From Prochlorococcus sp. AG-347-L20 (GTDB lineage Bacteria; Cyanobacteriota; Cyanobacteriia; PCC-6307; Cyanobiaceae): DNA of 45,350 nucleotides. This document shows positions 24,023-33,327 of this stretch, piece by piece. Both the position numbers and the translations under genes were made by a program. The notes under the pieces were generated by a model. It was not told where the DNA came from. It did not search any database and saw nothing but the letters and a program-made list of their open reading frames with translations. The DNA lies in NCBI GenBank assembly GCA_003281225.1, contig QCCP01000014.1, positions 1 to 45,350 of the forward strand, in the 5' to 3' direction. Each line of letters begins with the position of its first letter. The stretch's first letter is position 1.

Positions 24023-24048
24023 CCTGAAGTTTTTACTTAGAAATTGAA

Positions 24049-24120
<72 letters not shown>

Positions 24121-24130
24121 ATATAAAATG

Positions 24131-24160
24131 AATTTAGCTCTTTAAAGTACCTTATGACAA
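24131..24160 (-). promoter_or_regulatory. Possible sigma-70-type promoter of tRNA-Asn
   Basis: On the minus strand TTGTCA and TAAATT are separated by 18 bp and lie just upstream of the tRNA 5' end (24120). Judged by eye only. Confidence 0.35.
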
Positions 24161-24169
24161 GTACAAGAG

Positions 24170-24844
24170 TTAATTATATTGAAATTTTGATGGTTCTTGC
24201 CAGCTAGATAAAAAACCATTTTTCAACTCCGCAACTGCATCAGCATAAGTTAATTCTTCATAACGATGAGTAATCCACAAAGCCGATAAAGGTTTTTTAT
24301 GGTCACTTGTAAGATTTTTAATAGTTTTTAAAACTTTTAATTGGCTAGTTTGATCAAGTAACGCTGTAGGCTCATCTAAGAGAATAAAATTTCTATTACT
24401 AATTAGAGCGCTTGCAATAGTTAAGCGTTGTTTTTGTCCACCGCTCAAAGTATGAACTGGCCTTTTTTCAAAACCAGTCATTCCTACTTGATCAAGCACA
24501 TATTCAATTTTTTTATTAATTTCATTTTGACTTATATTCTGATTAATATTAATCAGAAGTTCACTCCTACAATTTGGCATCAATATTTGATGATCAGGGT
24601 TTTGAAACACCATGCCAATATTTGCATTAGAATGAACAACACCGTTTTGGGGTTTGATTATTCCATTAATTAATTTTAAAAGAGTACTTTTTCCGCTCCC
24701 GTTTTTACCTACAACCATCCAAAATCCATGTTTTTTTATTGATAAATTACATTTAAAAATTAAATTTTCTTTTTCTCCAGGATATGAAAAAGAAACATCT
24801 TTGAAGTTAATATGAGGTATTTCGTTTTCAAGGGAATCTCGCAT
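24170..24844 (-). CDS. CbiO-like ABC transporter ATPase
   Basis: 224 residues from ATG 24844; a TTG at 24856 overlapping the upstream stop is the alternative. Walker A GKNGSGKST, Q-loop FQNPDHQILM, signature LSGGQKQR, Walker B FILLDEPT and switch His in WITHRYEE are all present. FQNPDHQ is typical of CbiO/EcfA ATPases of cobalt, nickel or vitamin ECF transporters and of related plastid NAP proteins. No membrane subunit gene is beside it; its partner is a small conserved gene just upstream. The substrate is unknown. Confidence 0.8.
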   Translation of the reverse strand: MRDSLENEIPHINFKDVSFSYPGEKENLIFKCNLSIKKHGFWMVVGKNGSGKSTLLKLINGIIKPQNGVVHSNANIGMVFQNPDHQILMPNCRSELLININQNISQNEINKKIEYVLDQVGMTGFEKRPVHTLSGGQKQRLTIASALISNRNFILLDEPTALLDQTSQLKVLKTIKNLTSDHKKPLSALWITHRYEELTYADAVAELKNGFLSSWQEPSKFQYN

Positions 24845-24852
24845 TAATTCTA

Positions 24853-25131
24853 TCAATCTATGTTGAGAGAAAATCCTGGTCTTTTAGCTCCTCCTGCTAC
24901 TGAAGATTTTTCATATATCTGAACAGAAATGATTTCTTTGGTTCTTACAGCAATTAATTTATCTTGCACTTTGTCACACCTTAATTCGATCAAGTTTGAT
25001 GATTCTAAAGTTTCATTCATAGAACTTTTTATTTCATCATAAATTCCTTTAACATCATCAAATTCTTTCTTCTGAATTGATAATGGAAAAGGTGAATATC
25101 TCAGACTTAGTTCCAACGAATACATAATCAT
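24853..25131 (-). CDS. Conserved small cyanobacterial protein
   Basis: 92 residues (ATG 25131, or 25125 two codons later). SLELSLRYSPFPLSIQKKE at the start and SSVAGGAKRPGFSLNID at the end look strongly conserved in kind; the middle is EIKSSMNETLESSNLIELRCDKVQDKLIAVR. No domain recognised. It sits directly upstream of the CbiO-like ATPase and is surely co-transcribed with it, suggesting a linked task. Confidence 0.65.
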   Translation of the reverse strand: MIMYSLELSLRYSPFPLSIQKKEFDDVKGIYDEIKSSMNETLESSNLIELRCDKVQDKLIAVRTKEIISVQIYEKSSVAGGAKRPGFSLNID

Positions 25132-25276
25132 AATACAAACTACTTCTTATATTACTAAATATTTTTCAGCAGGAAGTTATTTAAATTAAATTCTTTTGAG
25201 AAAATTATATAAAAGATCTTTAAATACAATTATTATGAATGAAGGAGATTTTATTTTCAATTTAAAAAATAATTTC

Positions 25277-26245
25277 ATGGAAATAGCAAATGATATAACT
25301 TCTCTAGTTGGAAATACCCCATTAGTTAAATTAAATCGAATCAGAAAGTATTTTGATTGTTATCCAGAAATAATAGCCAAACTAGAAAGTTTCAATCCAT
25401 CAGCGTCTGTTAAAGATCGGATCGCTTATTCAATGTTATGTAAAGCTGAAGAAGAAGGATTGATAACACCAGATAAAACAACGTTAATTGAAGCAACTAG
25501 TGGAAATACTGGCATCGCATTAGCAATGGTTGCCGCAGCAAAAGGCTATAAATTGATATTAACTATGCCAGATACGATGAGTATTGAGAGAAGGGCAATG
25601 TTGAGAGCATATGGAGCTGAATTACAGCTAACCCCTGGGAAAGACGGAATGAAAGGAGCTTTAGATTTAGCTAATGAGTTGTCTTCAACCATTGCAAATA
25701 GCTATCAATTTAATCAGTTTGAAAACTTTGCTAATCCAGATATTCATGAAAGAACGACAGCTCAAGAAATATGGTCCCAATCCAATAACAATTTAGATGG
25801 ACTAGTTACAGGAGTAGGCACAGGAGGAACAATTACTGGTTGTGCACGTTTTTTGAAAAAAGTTAATCCAAATTGCAAAATTTATGCCGTAGAGCCCAAA
25901 AAAAGTGCTGTGATTTCCGGAGAAAAAGCAGGATCTCATTCGATTCAAGGAATTGGCGCGGGTTTCGTACCAAAAGTTCTTAATACAAAATTAATTGATG
26001 AAATTATAAAAATAGATGACGATGAAGCATTTTATTATGGGCGTTTATTAGCTAGATTGGAAGGCCTTTTATCTGGCATCAGCAGCGGTGCGGCTTTAGC
26101 AGCAACTATAAAAATCGGCAAAAGAAAAGAACTAATGAATAAAAGATTGATAGTTATTCTTCCAAGTTTTGGAGAAAGATATTTATCAACAGCAATGTTT
26201 GAATCTAATACTTCAATTCAAGCCAGAAAAGATGGTTATCTTTAA
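25277..26245 (+). CDS. cysK: Cysteine synthase (O-acetylserine sulfhydrylase)
   Basis: 322 residues from ATG 25277. The frame is open further left to 25196, but the enzyme begins as usual at IANDITSLVGNTPLVKLNR. PLP-binding Lys46 in SASVKDR, the substrate loop EATSGNTGIA, the phosphate-binding GTGGTITG near 181, and SGISSGAA near the end are diagnostic. It makes cysteine from O-acetylserine and sulfide. The dnaJ-like gene follows 16 bp downstream. Confidence 0.93.
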   Translation: MEIANDITSLVGNTPLVKLNRIRKYFDCYPEIIAKLESFNPSASVKDRIAYSMLCKAEEEGLITPDKTTLIEATSGNTGIALAMVAAAKGYKLILTMPDTMSIERRAMLRAYGAELQLTPGKDGMKGALDLANELSSTIANSYQFNQFENFANPDIHERTTAQEIWSQSNNNLDGLVTGVGTGGTITGCARFLKKVNPNCKIYAVEPKKSAVISGEKAGSHSIQGIGAGFVPKVLNTKLIDEIIKIDDDEAFYYGRLLARLEGLLSGISSGAALAATIKIGKRKELMNKRLIVILPSFGERYLSTAMFESNTSIQARKDGYL

Positions 26246-26261
26246 TACATAATTTATAAAA

Positions 26262-26939
26262 ATGGAAAAAAATTTATATGAAGAATTAGGTCTCAAACAA
26301 AATGCAACCAGAAGTGAAATTAAATCTTCATATCGCACTTTAGTTAAGCAACATCATCCAGATGCAGGCGGCAAGAAAGAACGATTTCTTGCAATACAAA
26401 ATGCCTGGGAAACCCTAAATGATCCTATCAAAAAGAAAAAATACGATAGTAGTTTTTCCTTTTCCAGCTCATCATTTGATTCATTAAATGAAAATTGGGA
26501 AGAGAAATTTAATTCAAAAAAACATAATTCTTCAATGAAGGACAAAGAAGTTGAAACATGGATTAAAGAAATTTATAGTCCAATAAATAGATTAATTAGT
26601 CAAATCATTAAACCTTTGAATAACGAAATAAAAGAACTATCTGCGGATCCATATGATGACGAACTAATGGAAAATTTTTGCAGTTATATTATTCATTCAC
26701 AAAAGAAAATAGAAAAAGTTGAAAAAATTTATAACAAACAAATAGTACCAAAGTCTATTTCAGCTTTAGGACTCGATCTTTATCATTGTTTTTCACAAGT
26801 TAAAGATGCGCTATCAGAATTTGATAGATATACACAAGGATACGTAGATAATTACTTATTTGATGGCAAAGAAATGATCAAAGAAGCAAAAAGAATACAA
26901 TCAAAGATGTCTATAGAGAAAAAAAATAAAAACTTTTAG
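26262..26939 (+). CDS. J-domain protein
   Basis: 225 residues. An N-terminal J domain (LYEELGLKQNATRSEIKSSYR, then HPD at 32-34, and AWETLNDPIKKKKYD) stimulates a DnaK partner. There is no Gly/Phe region, zinc finger or DnaJ C-terminal domain, so it is a specialised type III J protein. After a Ser-rich linker (SFSFSSSSFDSLNE) a helical C-terminal part follows, of unknown specificity. Confidence 0.85.
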   Translation: MEKNLYEELGLKQNATRSEIKSSYRTLVKQHHPDAGGKKERFLAIQNAWETLNDPIKKKKYDSSFSFSSSSFDSLNENWEEKFNSKKHNSSMKDKEVETWIKEIYSPINRLISQIIKPLNNEIKELSADPYDDELMENFCSYIIHSQKKIEKVEKIYNKQIVPKSISALGLDLYHCFSQVKDALSEFDRYTQGYVDNYLFDGKEMIKEAKRIQSKMSIEKKNKNF

Positions 26940-26950
26940 ATATAAAAATT

Positions 26951-27187
26951 TTATTGAGCATATTCTTTAAGTTGATCTAATTTCAACCAAACATCTGGAA
27001 CAGGTCTGCGCCATCGAACCTGAGCATATTCGTCTTTGACTGAAAGAACCTCTCCAGGACCTTCAAAGACATAATTAGGTAGATCATCATCACTGGCTAG
27101 CGCTTCGATACTTTTTATATAATTTTCTCTATCGACAAAAACTAAGCTTCCTTTCTTAAGAGGTTTGTTTGGAATAGAATCTGTCAT
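26951..27187 (-). CDS. ndhO: NAD(P)H-quinone oxidoreductase subunit O
   Basis: 78 residues matching NdhO: KGSLVFVDRENYIKSIEALASDD, PNYVFEGPGEVL, YAQVRWRRPVPDVWLKLDQLKEY. NdhO is a small cytoplasm-facing subunit of the cyanobacterial NDH-1 complex in thylakoid membranes, used in cyclic electron flow and respiration. It is a single gene, convergent with the J protein and divergent from the SulA-like gene. Confidence 0.93.
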   Translation of the reverse strand: MTDSIPNKPLKKGSLVFVDRENYIKSIEALASDDDLPNYVFEGPGEVLSVKDEYAQVRWRRPVPDVWLKLDQLKEYAQ

Positions 27188-27323
27188 AATAAATTCAAGG
27201 AAGTTATTTGGAATCCATTATACAAAAACTTGTTTGAAAACTATTGAAAAAAATTTATACCGGAATAATAATTACAAACTTCTAAAAAATTTAATAGCCT
27301 AAAATGATAAACATCTTTAAGAT

Positions 27324-28250
27324 ATGCGTCTTTTACTACTTGGCTGCACTGGATTTGTTGGTAAAGAATTAGTACCAACACTACTCAATGAAAATCACGA
27401 AATATACATTGTAAGTAGAAAACCCATTAGTAAATTAAAGCTTGATTTAGATTTCAATAAGTTTAAATTTTTTCAAATAGATTTATCAAAAGAAAAAAAC
27501 TGGAATAACGAAAATCTTCTAAATGTTTTAAGAGAGACAGATGGAATTATTAACTTGATGGGAGAACCCATAGCAGAAAAAAAATGGACTTCTGAACAAA
27601 AACAGGAGATTGAAAATAGTCGTATTAACACCACGAAATATATGATGAAGACCCTTAAAAATTTAAAAATAAACCCAAAAGTCATTATAAATGGATCAGC
27701 TATAGGTTATTACGGTACAAGTTTGTCTAGTGAATTCACTGAAAATAGTTCTGGAGGAAAAGACTTCTTATCTAATCTTTGCAAAAGATGGGAAGCGGTC
27801 GCCACTGAAAAACCATTTTTCTCAAGGTTAGTTATTTTTAGAATTGGAATTGTTCTAGAGAAAGACGGAGGAGCATTAGGGAAAATGCTCCCTATATTTA
27901 AAGTTGGATTAGGTGGACCCATAGGAGATGGTAAGCAATGGATGAGTTGGATTCATAGAACTGATTTATGTGCATTAATTATTCAAGCATTAGTTGATAA
28001 AAAGTATTCGGGAGTATTTAATGCTGTTGCACCAAATCCAGTATTAATGAGAGAATTTTCTAAGACTTTAGGCAAATGTCTGAATAGACCTAATTTACTT
28101 CCAGTGCCTGGAGCGGTTTTAAAAATATTGTTAGGAGATGGAGCGAAAGTTGTTTTAGAAGGACAAAAAGTAATTAGCAGTAAAATCAAAAATTATAATT
28201 TTAAATATCCTCTTCTTGAGAAAGCAATTTACGCCTCCACCAAGAATTAA
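27324..28250 (+). CDS. TIGR01777-type epimerase (SulA/YfcH-like)
   Basis: 308 residues. NAD(P)-binding GCTGFVGKEL at the start, GSAIGYYG (Ser/Tyr of the SDR site), RIGIVLEKDGGALGKMLPIFKVGLGGPIGDGKQWMSWIHRTDL and a C-terminal DUF1731-type tail (LPVPGAVLKILLGDGAKVVLEGQKV) are typical. Cyanobacterial members are often called cell-division inhibitor SulA, and a plastid homologue affects division; the chemistry is unknown. Its last 50 bp overlap the convergent gene at 28201. Confidence 0.85.
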   Translation: MRLLLLGCTGFVGKELVPTLLNENHEIYIVSRKPISKLKLDLDFNKFKFFQIDLSKEKNWNNENLLNVLRETDGIINLMGEPIAEKKWTSEQKQEIENSRINTTKYMMKTLKNLKINPKVIINGSAIGYYGTSLSSEFTENSSGGKDFLSNLCKRWEAVATEKPFFSRLVIFRIGIVLEKDGGALGKMLPIFKVGLGGPIGDGKQWMSWIHRTDLCALIIQALVDKKYSGVFNAVAPNPVLMREFSKTLGKCLNRPNLLPVPGAVLKILLGDGAKVVLEGQKVISSKIKNYNFKYPLLEKAIYASTKN

Positions 28251-28470
28251 TACCATTTACTAAAGCACCAATAATAAGAATTGTTATCAATGGAACTACA
28301 AGAGGATTCCAAACTATCTGAATAAAATTAATAAAAATAAATATCCCATTAAATTGCATGATGATTGCAAAAATAAAAAATATTGCAAAAAAAATGACTG
28401 TAAATAAATTTATTAATAACAAATTATCGATAATTTGTTTTAACTTATTTTGATTATTCTCCTTAATCAT
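28201..28470 (-). CDS. Small two-helix membrane protein
   Basis: 89 residues with two hydrophobic segments: LLINLFTVIFFAIFFIFAIIM (about 18-38) and VWNPLVVPLITILIIGALVNGI (about 53-74), ending SWWRRKLLSQEEDI. The C-terminal 16 codons overlap the opposite-strand epimerase gene. It overlaps the LpxB-related gene upstream by 8 bp, supporting translational coupling. No family recognised. Confidence 0.7.
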   Translation of the reverse strand: MIKENNQNKLKQIIDNLLLINLFTVIFFAIFFIFAIIMQFNGIFIFINFIQIVWNPLVVPLITILIIGALVNGINSWWRRKLLSQEEDI

Positions 28471-29665
28471 TTTTTATAACAATATTCATATCATCCACCA
28501 TTTTAAGACAAGCTTTGTTTTCACCCAGTCTTTTTTTAGCATTTTCATGACATGAGATCATAAACTTCTTATTTAGCTGTATAAGGTATATTATTTTTAT
28601 GATCAAATTAATTGTCTGATTGATTTTATCATTTTTGTCTTTATAATTACAGGCACAAAAAACATATTTTCCAAGCAAACGTCTTTGCGCTTCTGCAAAA
28701 GTTTTTGTAAATTGTGGACCTTTACCTTCAATCTGAATAACCGGTTTTCCTAATCCAATCGCTTGCTCTGCTGCTGTTCCTGCCATGCTAATACAGCATC
28801 TACTTTTCAATAATATTTTGTCAAAATTATTCCAATATATATTCACTTCTAAAAATTTATATTGGAATTTCATGAGATTATTATCTTTTATATTTTCTAT
28901 TTTTAACCATCCTCTTTTTTGAAATATCTCCTTTATTTTTGATGAAGATAGAGCATTAACTATTGCAAAATTAAACTGAATTTTTTGAAAATATCTTAAA
29001 TCTGACAATGCCTCTAATACCTCTAAAATCAAAACAAAATTATCTAAAATCTCAGGGAATCTACTTCCTGGAAATAATCCAATACTAAATTCATCTTCAT
29101 TTAATTCTTTGTTTCTAGGAAAAAACTTATCCATAAATGGGTTACCTAAAAAAGACACTTTCTTTTTTAATTGCAATGTTAAATCATTAGCTGTAAGGGA
29201 ATCTCTCGAATATATTTTTTTTGCTTTTTGTGAGAGCAAGAAAAATTTAGAAGGCCATGGTAATTTCAACTTCCCTTCATAATGACTGGAATACGCAACT
29301 AGATATGTAAAAAAATCTTTCTTACAAACCCATGCAAAAAAAACTGGCACAATATCTCCAACTACAAAAAAATAATCATATTTTTTTTTTATTTTAAAAG
29401 TTAAATATAATCTTTTTAGAAGATAAAATATTTCTCCTCCTAATATCTCAGTAAGTCTCCCCTTAAAAGAATTATAACCTATTCCTCCAGTTCTAAATTC
29501 CTTAGTTTTACCGATAATCTTAATTTTTTCTTTTTCGTAATGGTTTCCTATACCAACAATTGGCAAAGCATGAACAGAATAACCACTTTTTACGAATTGT
29601 TTAGCTATTAGACTGCCAGATAGATCTTCTCCATGCCCATTACTTAAAATTAAAATCTTAAACAA
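28463..29665 (-). CDS. Lipid-A-disaccharide-synthase-related protein (TIGR03492-like)
   Basis: 400 residues from a TTG start directly after the TPR gene. ILSNGHGEDLSG at the start, GGIGYNSFKGR, VGDIVPVFFAW, FLGNPFMD and a C-terminal MAGTAAEQAIGLGKPVIQIEGKGPQFT fit a GT-B glycosyltransferase related to LpxB. Cyanobacteria with this protein generally lack standard heptose lipid A chemistry, so the sugar and lipid substrates are uncertain. Confidence 0.75.
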   Translation of the reverse strand: MFKILILSNGHGEDLSGSLIAKQFVKSGYSVHALPIVGIGNHYEKEKIKIIGKTKEFRTGGIGYNSFKGRLTEILGGEIFYLLKRLYLTFKIKKKYDYFFVVGDIVPVFFAWVCKKDFFTYLVAYSSHYEGKLKLPWPSKFFLLSQKAKKIYSRDSLTANDLTLQLKKKVSFLGNPFMDKFFPRNKELNEDEFSIGLFPGSRFPEILDNFVLILEVLEALSDLRYFQKIQFNFAIVNALSSSKIKEIFQKRGWLKIENIKDNNLMKFQYKFLEVNIYWNNFDKILLKSRCCISMAGTAAEQAIGLGKPVIQIEGKGPQFTKTFAEAQRRLLGKYVFCACNYKDKNDKINQTINLIIKIIYLIQLNKKFMISCHENAKKRLGENKACLKMVDDMNIVIKND

Positions 29666-29666
29666 T

Positions 29667-30095
29667 TTAAAATTCCAACCATTTTTTTACTTTGGTTAAC
29701 TCAGGCCAATCTGGATATCTACTTAATCCGTCTTCAACAGATTCTTTCAACTCACTTTTCACATCAGGCATCATCATAGACATTTTTTTTATTAACTCAA
29801 TATGATCCCTAACACCTTTATTATTGGTAGCCAAAAGAGCTAAAGACAAATTCATTCTTGCTTGTGGATCTTGCTGATTTAATCGAACAGCTTGTCTGGC
29901 AGCTGACAAAGCTTCTTCATTATTTTTCAAAAGTAATTGAAGCCATGATAAACAAGTCCAAGCAGCAAAATGATTTGGAATTTGCTGTATAATTTTTTGA
30001 AAATCTTGAACTATTGGAATTAAATCTTGCCCTGCTTTATATCTTGATAAAGCTGAATTAAAATTCTCTTCGATGAGATTAATTTCATTATTCAT
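29667..30095 (-). CDS. TPR-repeat protein
   Basis: 142 residues with two to three TPR-like helix pairs: LSRYKAGQDLIPIVQDFQKIIQQIPNHFAAWTCLSWLQLLLKNNEEALSAARQAVRLN and PQARMNLSLALLATN. It ends DGLSRYPDWPELTKVKKWLEF. It probably acts as a protein-binding adaptor. It sits between the iron-sulfur assembly gene and the LpxB-related gene on the same strand. Confidence 0.75.
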   Translation of the reverse strand: MNNEINLIEENFNSALSRYKAGQDLIPIVQDFQKIIQQIPNHFAAWTCLSWLQLLLKNNEEALSAARQAVRLNQQDPQARMNLSLALLATNNKGVRDHIELIKKMSMMMPDVKSELKESVEDGLSRYPDWPELTKVKKWLEF

Positions 30096-30101
30096 TATTT
30101 A

Positions 30102-30494
30102 TTAAACTGCAAAAGAGCTTCCACAACCGCAAGTTTGAGAGGCATTGGGATTTACAAAATTAAAGCCACCTCCAATTAACTCTTTACTAAAATCTAACTG
30201 CATTCCATAAATATACAAAAGACTTTTAGGATCACAAACAACTTTAAAGCTTTGATCAGCTTTTAATGAATAATCATAAACTTTATCATCGGGCTTTATT
30301 TCATCAGTTCCTATAAAATCCATCGTATAACTCATCCCACTACAACCGCCAGATCTTACTCCTACCCTTAGTGCTTTTTTATCACTTTGGCCCTTCAATA
30401 AATTTGAAATTTGTTCTATAGCATCATTCGTAATTAAGATACCTTTGCCATCATCAGAATTTTTAATTTCCTGTTTAACTTCTACATTTTCCAT
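30102..30494 (-). CDS. Iron-sulfur cluster assembly protein, IscA/SufA/HesB type
   Basis: 130 residues from ATG 30494 (the frame is open to 30554, but this start fits the family). The three cluster cysteines are present: SGGCSGMSY, then the C-terminal CGCGSSF. A-type carriers receive and pass Fe-S clusters to targets, here probably including photosystem and nitrogen-assimilation proteins. The first 20 residues (VEVKQEIKNSDDGKG) are a charged extension. Confidence 0.9.
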   Translation of the reverse strand: MENVEVKQEIKNSDDGKGILITNDAIEQISNLLKGQSDKKALRVGVRSGGCSGMSYTMDFIGTDEIKPDDKVYDYSLKADQSFKVVCDPKSLLYIYGMQLDFSKELIGGGFNFVNPNASQTCGCGSSFAV

Positions 30495-30593
30495 AAACAA
30501 AGGATTTCTACTATTTATAATATAAAAACTTAATCGATAGGATGCACATAACAAACGTTATCCAAACTTGATTTGTTATAATTTTAAGAAAAA

Positions 30594-32048
30594 GTGAAAA
30601 TTGCAATAGTTGGTTCTGGATTAGCTGGTCTTACAGCAGCAGTCAATTTAGTTGATGAAGGCCACGAAGTAGAAATTTACGAGAGCAGGTCATTTTGGGG
30701 AGGTAAAGTAGGAAGTTGGGAAGATAAGGATGGCAACCACATAGAAATGGGTTTACATGTATTTTTTTACAATTATGCAAATCTTTTTAAATTAATGAAA
30801 AAAGTGGGAGCTCTAGACAATTTACTTCCGAAAGATCATACTCATCTATTTATCAATAATGGTGGTAATTTAAAATCGTTAGACTTCAGATTCCCTTTAG
30901 GTGCTCCATTTAACGGACTTAAAGCTTTTTTTACCACCGAACAACTTACCTGGGTAGATAAGTTCAGAAATGCCTTAGCTTTAGGGACAAGTCCAATCGT
31001 TAGAGGATTGATAGACTATGAAGGTGCAATGAAAATAATTAGAGATCTAGATAGAATTAGTTTTAAAGAATGGTTTTTAAACCATGGTGGAAGTGAAAAA
31101 AGTTTAGAAAGAATGTGGGATCCTATCGCATATGCATTAGGTTTTATTAATTGCAAAGATATTTCAGCAAGATGCATGCTAACTATATTCATGATGTTTG
31201 CTTCAAAAACAGAAGCCTCAAAACTTAATCTTTTAAAAGGTTCCCCACATAAGTGGTTAACGCAACCTATCGTCGACTACATCACAAACAAAGGAGCAAA
31301 AATACATCTTAACCATAAGGTAGAAGAAATCATTTATGAAAAGGAATCTTCCTCTTATTCAGTAAATCAATTAAAAATATCTTCTCCTGAAGGAATGAAG
31401 GCAGTGTTTGCAGATAAATTTCTAGCTGCCTGTGATGTTCCTGGAATAAAAAAAATAATTCCAAAAGAATGGTATCAATTTAAAGAATTTGAAGGTTTAA
31501 AAAAACTTAGAGCTGTAGCTGTTGCCACAATCCAATTAAGATATGACGGTTGGGTTACTGAATTACAAAAAGATAATACTGGAAACGAACCAATTGGACT
31601 AGATAACCTTCTTTATTCTGCTGATGCCTCTTTCAGTTGTTTTGCTGATTTAGCACTAGCAAGTCCAGCAGACTATAGAAAAAAAGATATGGGATCTCTT
31701 CTCCAATGTGTTTTAACTCCTGGCGATAGATGGATGGGAAGATCCACAGAAAGAATTACAAAAGAAATTGATAAAGAGGTTCGCCGTCTATTCCCATCCT
31801 CAAAAAACCTTAAATTGCTTTGGAGTAACGTGGTACAAATTCCACAATCACTCTACAGAGAAGCTCCCGGTATGGAACCTTTCAGACCCGATCAAAAAAC
31901 ATCTATATCTAATTTCTTCATGGCTGGTAGTTATACAAAACAAGATTATATAGACTCTATGGAGGGAGCTACAATGAGTGGTCATTTAGCTGCCGCCGCA
32001 ATTTTAGAGAAGAAGGCCGAATTAGCAAAAAATCTTGCAGTGAGTTAA
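30594..32048 (+). CDS. crtQ: Zeta-carotene desaturase
   Basis: 484 residues from a GTG start. FAD-binding [12 protein letters not shown] at 6-17, [26 protein letters not shown], and C-terminal [21 protein letters not shown] are hallmarks of CrtQ/Zds. It turns zeta-carotene into lycopene in the membrane, on the route to beta-carotene and zeaxanthin. A SRPBCC gene follows within 4 bp. It is divergent from the iron-sulfur assembly gene. Confidence 0.9.
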   Translation: MKIAIVGSGLAGLTAAVNLVDEGHEVEIYESRSFWGGKVGSWEDKDGNHIEMGLHVFFYNYANLFKLMKKVGALDNLLPKDHTHLFINNGGNLKSLDFRFPLGAPFNGLKAFFTTEQLTWVDKFRNALALGTSPIVRGLIDYEGAMKIIRDLDRISFKEWFLNHGGSEKSLERMWDPIAYALGFINCKDISARCMLTIFMMFASKTEASKLNLLKGSPHKWLTQPIVDYITNKGAKIHLNHKVEEIIYEKESSSYSVNQLKISSPEGMKAVFADKFLAACDVPGIKKIIPKEWYQFKEFEGLKKLRAVAVATIQLRYDGWVTELQKDNTGNEPIGLDNLLYSADASFSCFADLALASPADYRKKDMGSLLQCVLTPGDRWMGRSTERITKEIDKEVRRLFPSSKNLKLLWSNVVQIPQSLYREAPGMEPFRPDQKTSISNFFMAGSYTKQDYIDSMEGATMSGHLAAAAILEKKAELAKNLAVS

Positions 32049-32051
32049 TTA

Positions 32052-32522
32052 ATGGGTACTTGGCTAAAACATGACGTAATAACAGTTGTTAATGCGCCTC
32101 TTGAAAATGTATGGGACACATGGAGCGATTTAGACTCAATGTCACTTTGGATGAGCTGGATTGAATCTGTAAAAACAGTTGATGAAGAAACTAATACTTT
32201 ACCAGATTTAACAGAATGGACTTTAGCTGCAAATGGCTTTAGGTTTAAATGGAAAGCTCAAATTACAGAAAGGGTTGAAAAAAGCAAACTTAAATGGAAA
32301 TCAATAGGAGGGTTACCAACTGAGGGATCAGTAGTTTTTGAAAGTAAAACTGATCAAATCACAACGGTAAATTTAGCAATAACTTATGAACTACCAAAAA
32401 TGATTGCTCGGTTTATGGAAGAAAATATTTTAGGCAAAATGGTTACAAACGAATTACAGACCAATATTGATAGGTTCAAAGATTTAGTTGAAAAGAACTA
32501 TACAAAAAATTTTTCTAATTAA
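32052..32522 (+). CDS. SRPBCC-family protein (cyclase/dehydrase-like)
   Basis: 156 residues: VVNAPLENVWDTWSDLDSMSLWMSWIESVK opens a START-like hydrophobic pocket fold, then FRFKWKAQITERVEKSKLKWKSIGGLPTEGSV. It is co-transcribed with crtQ, so a lipophilic ligand such as a carotenoid or quinone is plausible, but nothing proves it. It overlaps convergent hemD by 8 bp. Confidence 0.8.
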   Translation: MGTWLKHDVITVVNAPLENVWDTWSDLDSMSLWMSWIESVKTVDEETNTLPDLTEWTLAANGFRFKWKAQITERVEKSKLKWKSIGGLPTEGSVVFESKTDQITTVNLAITYELPKMIARFMEENILGKMVTNELQTNIDRFKDLVEKNYTKNFSN

Positions 32523-33327
32523 AAATATTAATTGCTACATCTAGTAGTCCTTCAAAAGTATATTTTTGTGCCTGACTATCAACTCTTCCAAAAATCTTGT
32601 TACATATTTTTGTTGTCTGAGGTCCAATAGTTAATAACTTAATTTGATCAAAATATTCTAACCATTGTTTACCAAGTTTTTTTTCTAGTAAAAAAGCAGC
32701 ATTTACTACGGTTTTACCGCTTGAGAAAATAATCGCATCGACTTTTCGATTAGAAATAATGTCAATTGTTTCTTCCGGAATTGATTCAGGACATCTAGTT
32801 TCATATGCAGCAACCTCATATACACGAGAACCAGCCTTTCTAAATTGATCTGCAATTAAATCCCTACCACCTGTTTGAACTCTTGGTACAAAAACTCGAA
32901 GTCCATAACCAGATACTGGGAAATTATCAATTAAACTTTCAGCAACAAATTCTGGAGGTATGAAATCAGCCTTAATCCCAAAATCATCAAGAGTTTTTGA
33001 GGTTTTTTCTCCGACTACGGCGATTTTTGTTTTTTTAGAACATTCTCTTAATGAACTATTAAAGTATCTAAGTCTTTTATCCACAAATTTGATCCCATTA
33101 CTACTGGAAAAAATAATCCAATGAAAATCATTTATTTGATTTAATGCTTCATCAAGAGGATTCAAATCATCAGGATCATCAATACTTATTGCTGGTAAAT
33201 CAAATACATTAGCGCCCTTGCTTATGAATATCTTTTTTATATCCAATATCCCTTCTTTTGATCGAGTAATAATTATATTTCTTTGATCAAGGGGTAGATC
33301 AACTTTTGGCATCCTTGTACTAAACAT
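32515..33327 (-). CDS. hemD: Uroporphyrinogen-III synthase
   Basis: 270 residues. NIIITRSKEG, DLPAISIDDPDD, WIIFSSSNGIKF, VGEKTSKTL, and IIFSSGKTVVNAAF fit HemD, which is otherwise poorly conserved. It closes the linear tetrapyrrole into uroporphyrinogen III for haem and chlorophyll. It overlaps the upstream rbfA by 8 bp; M6 (33312) is another possible start. Confidence 0.88.
   Translation of the reverse strand: MFSTRMPKVDLPLDQRNIIITRSKEGILDIKKIFISKGANVFDLPAISIDDPDDLNPLDEALNQINDFHWIIFSSSNGIKFVDKRLRYFNSSLRECSKKTKIAVVGEKTSKTLDDFGIKADFIPPEFVAESLIDNFPVSGYGLRVFVPRVQTGGRDLIADQFRKAGSRVYEVAAYETRCPESIPEETIDIISNRKVDAIIFSSGKTVVNAAFLLEKKLGKQWLEYFDQIKLLTIGPQTTKICNKIFGRVDSQAQKYTFEGLLDVAINIFN

Larger units (their letters stand above)
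20659..24048. mobile_element. Integrated unit D: AlpA plus nuclease-helicase cargo
   Basis: Lies between att copy 4 and the intact tRNA-Asn, so probably the latest insertion. Order: att, CCTGA repeats, two iterons, alpA, large minus-strand nuclease-helicase, four-slot iteron array, terminator, tRNA. About 60 bp before alpA are almost identical to unit B. No recombinase is encoded. Confidence 0.8.

Noticed and set aside
25196-25276. Longer N-terminus of cysteine synthase
   Set aside because: The extra 27 residues are outside the family, and the canonical start IANDITSLVGNTPLV follows ATG 25277.
28201-28250. Overlap of convergent genes as a sign of a broken gene
   Set aside because: Both frames are intact with plausible C-termini; short convergent overlaps are common in this compact genome type.
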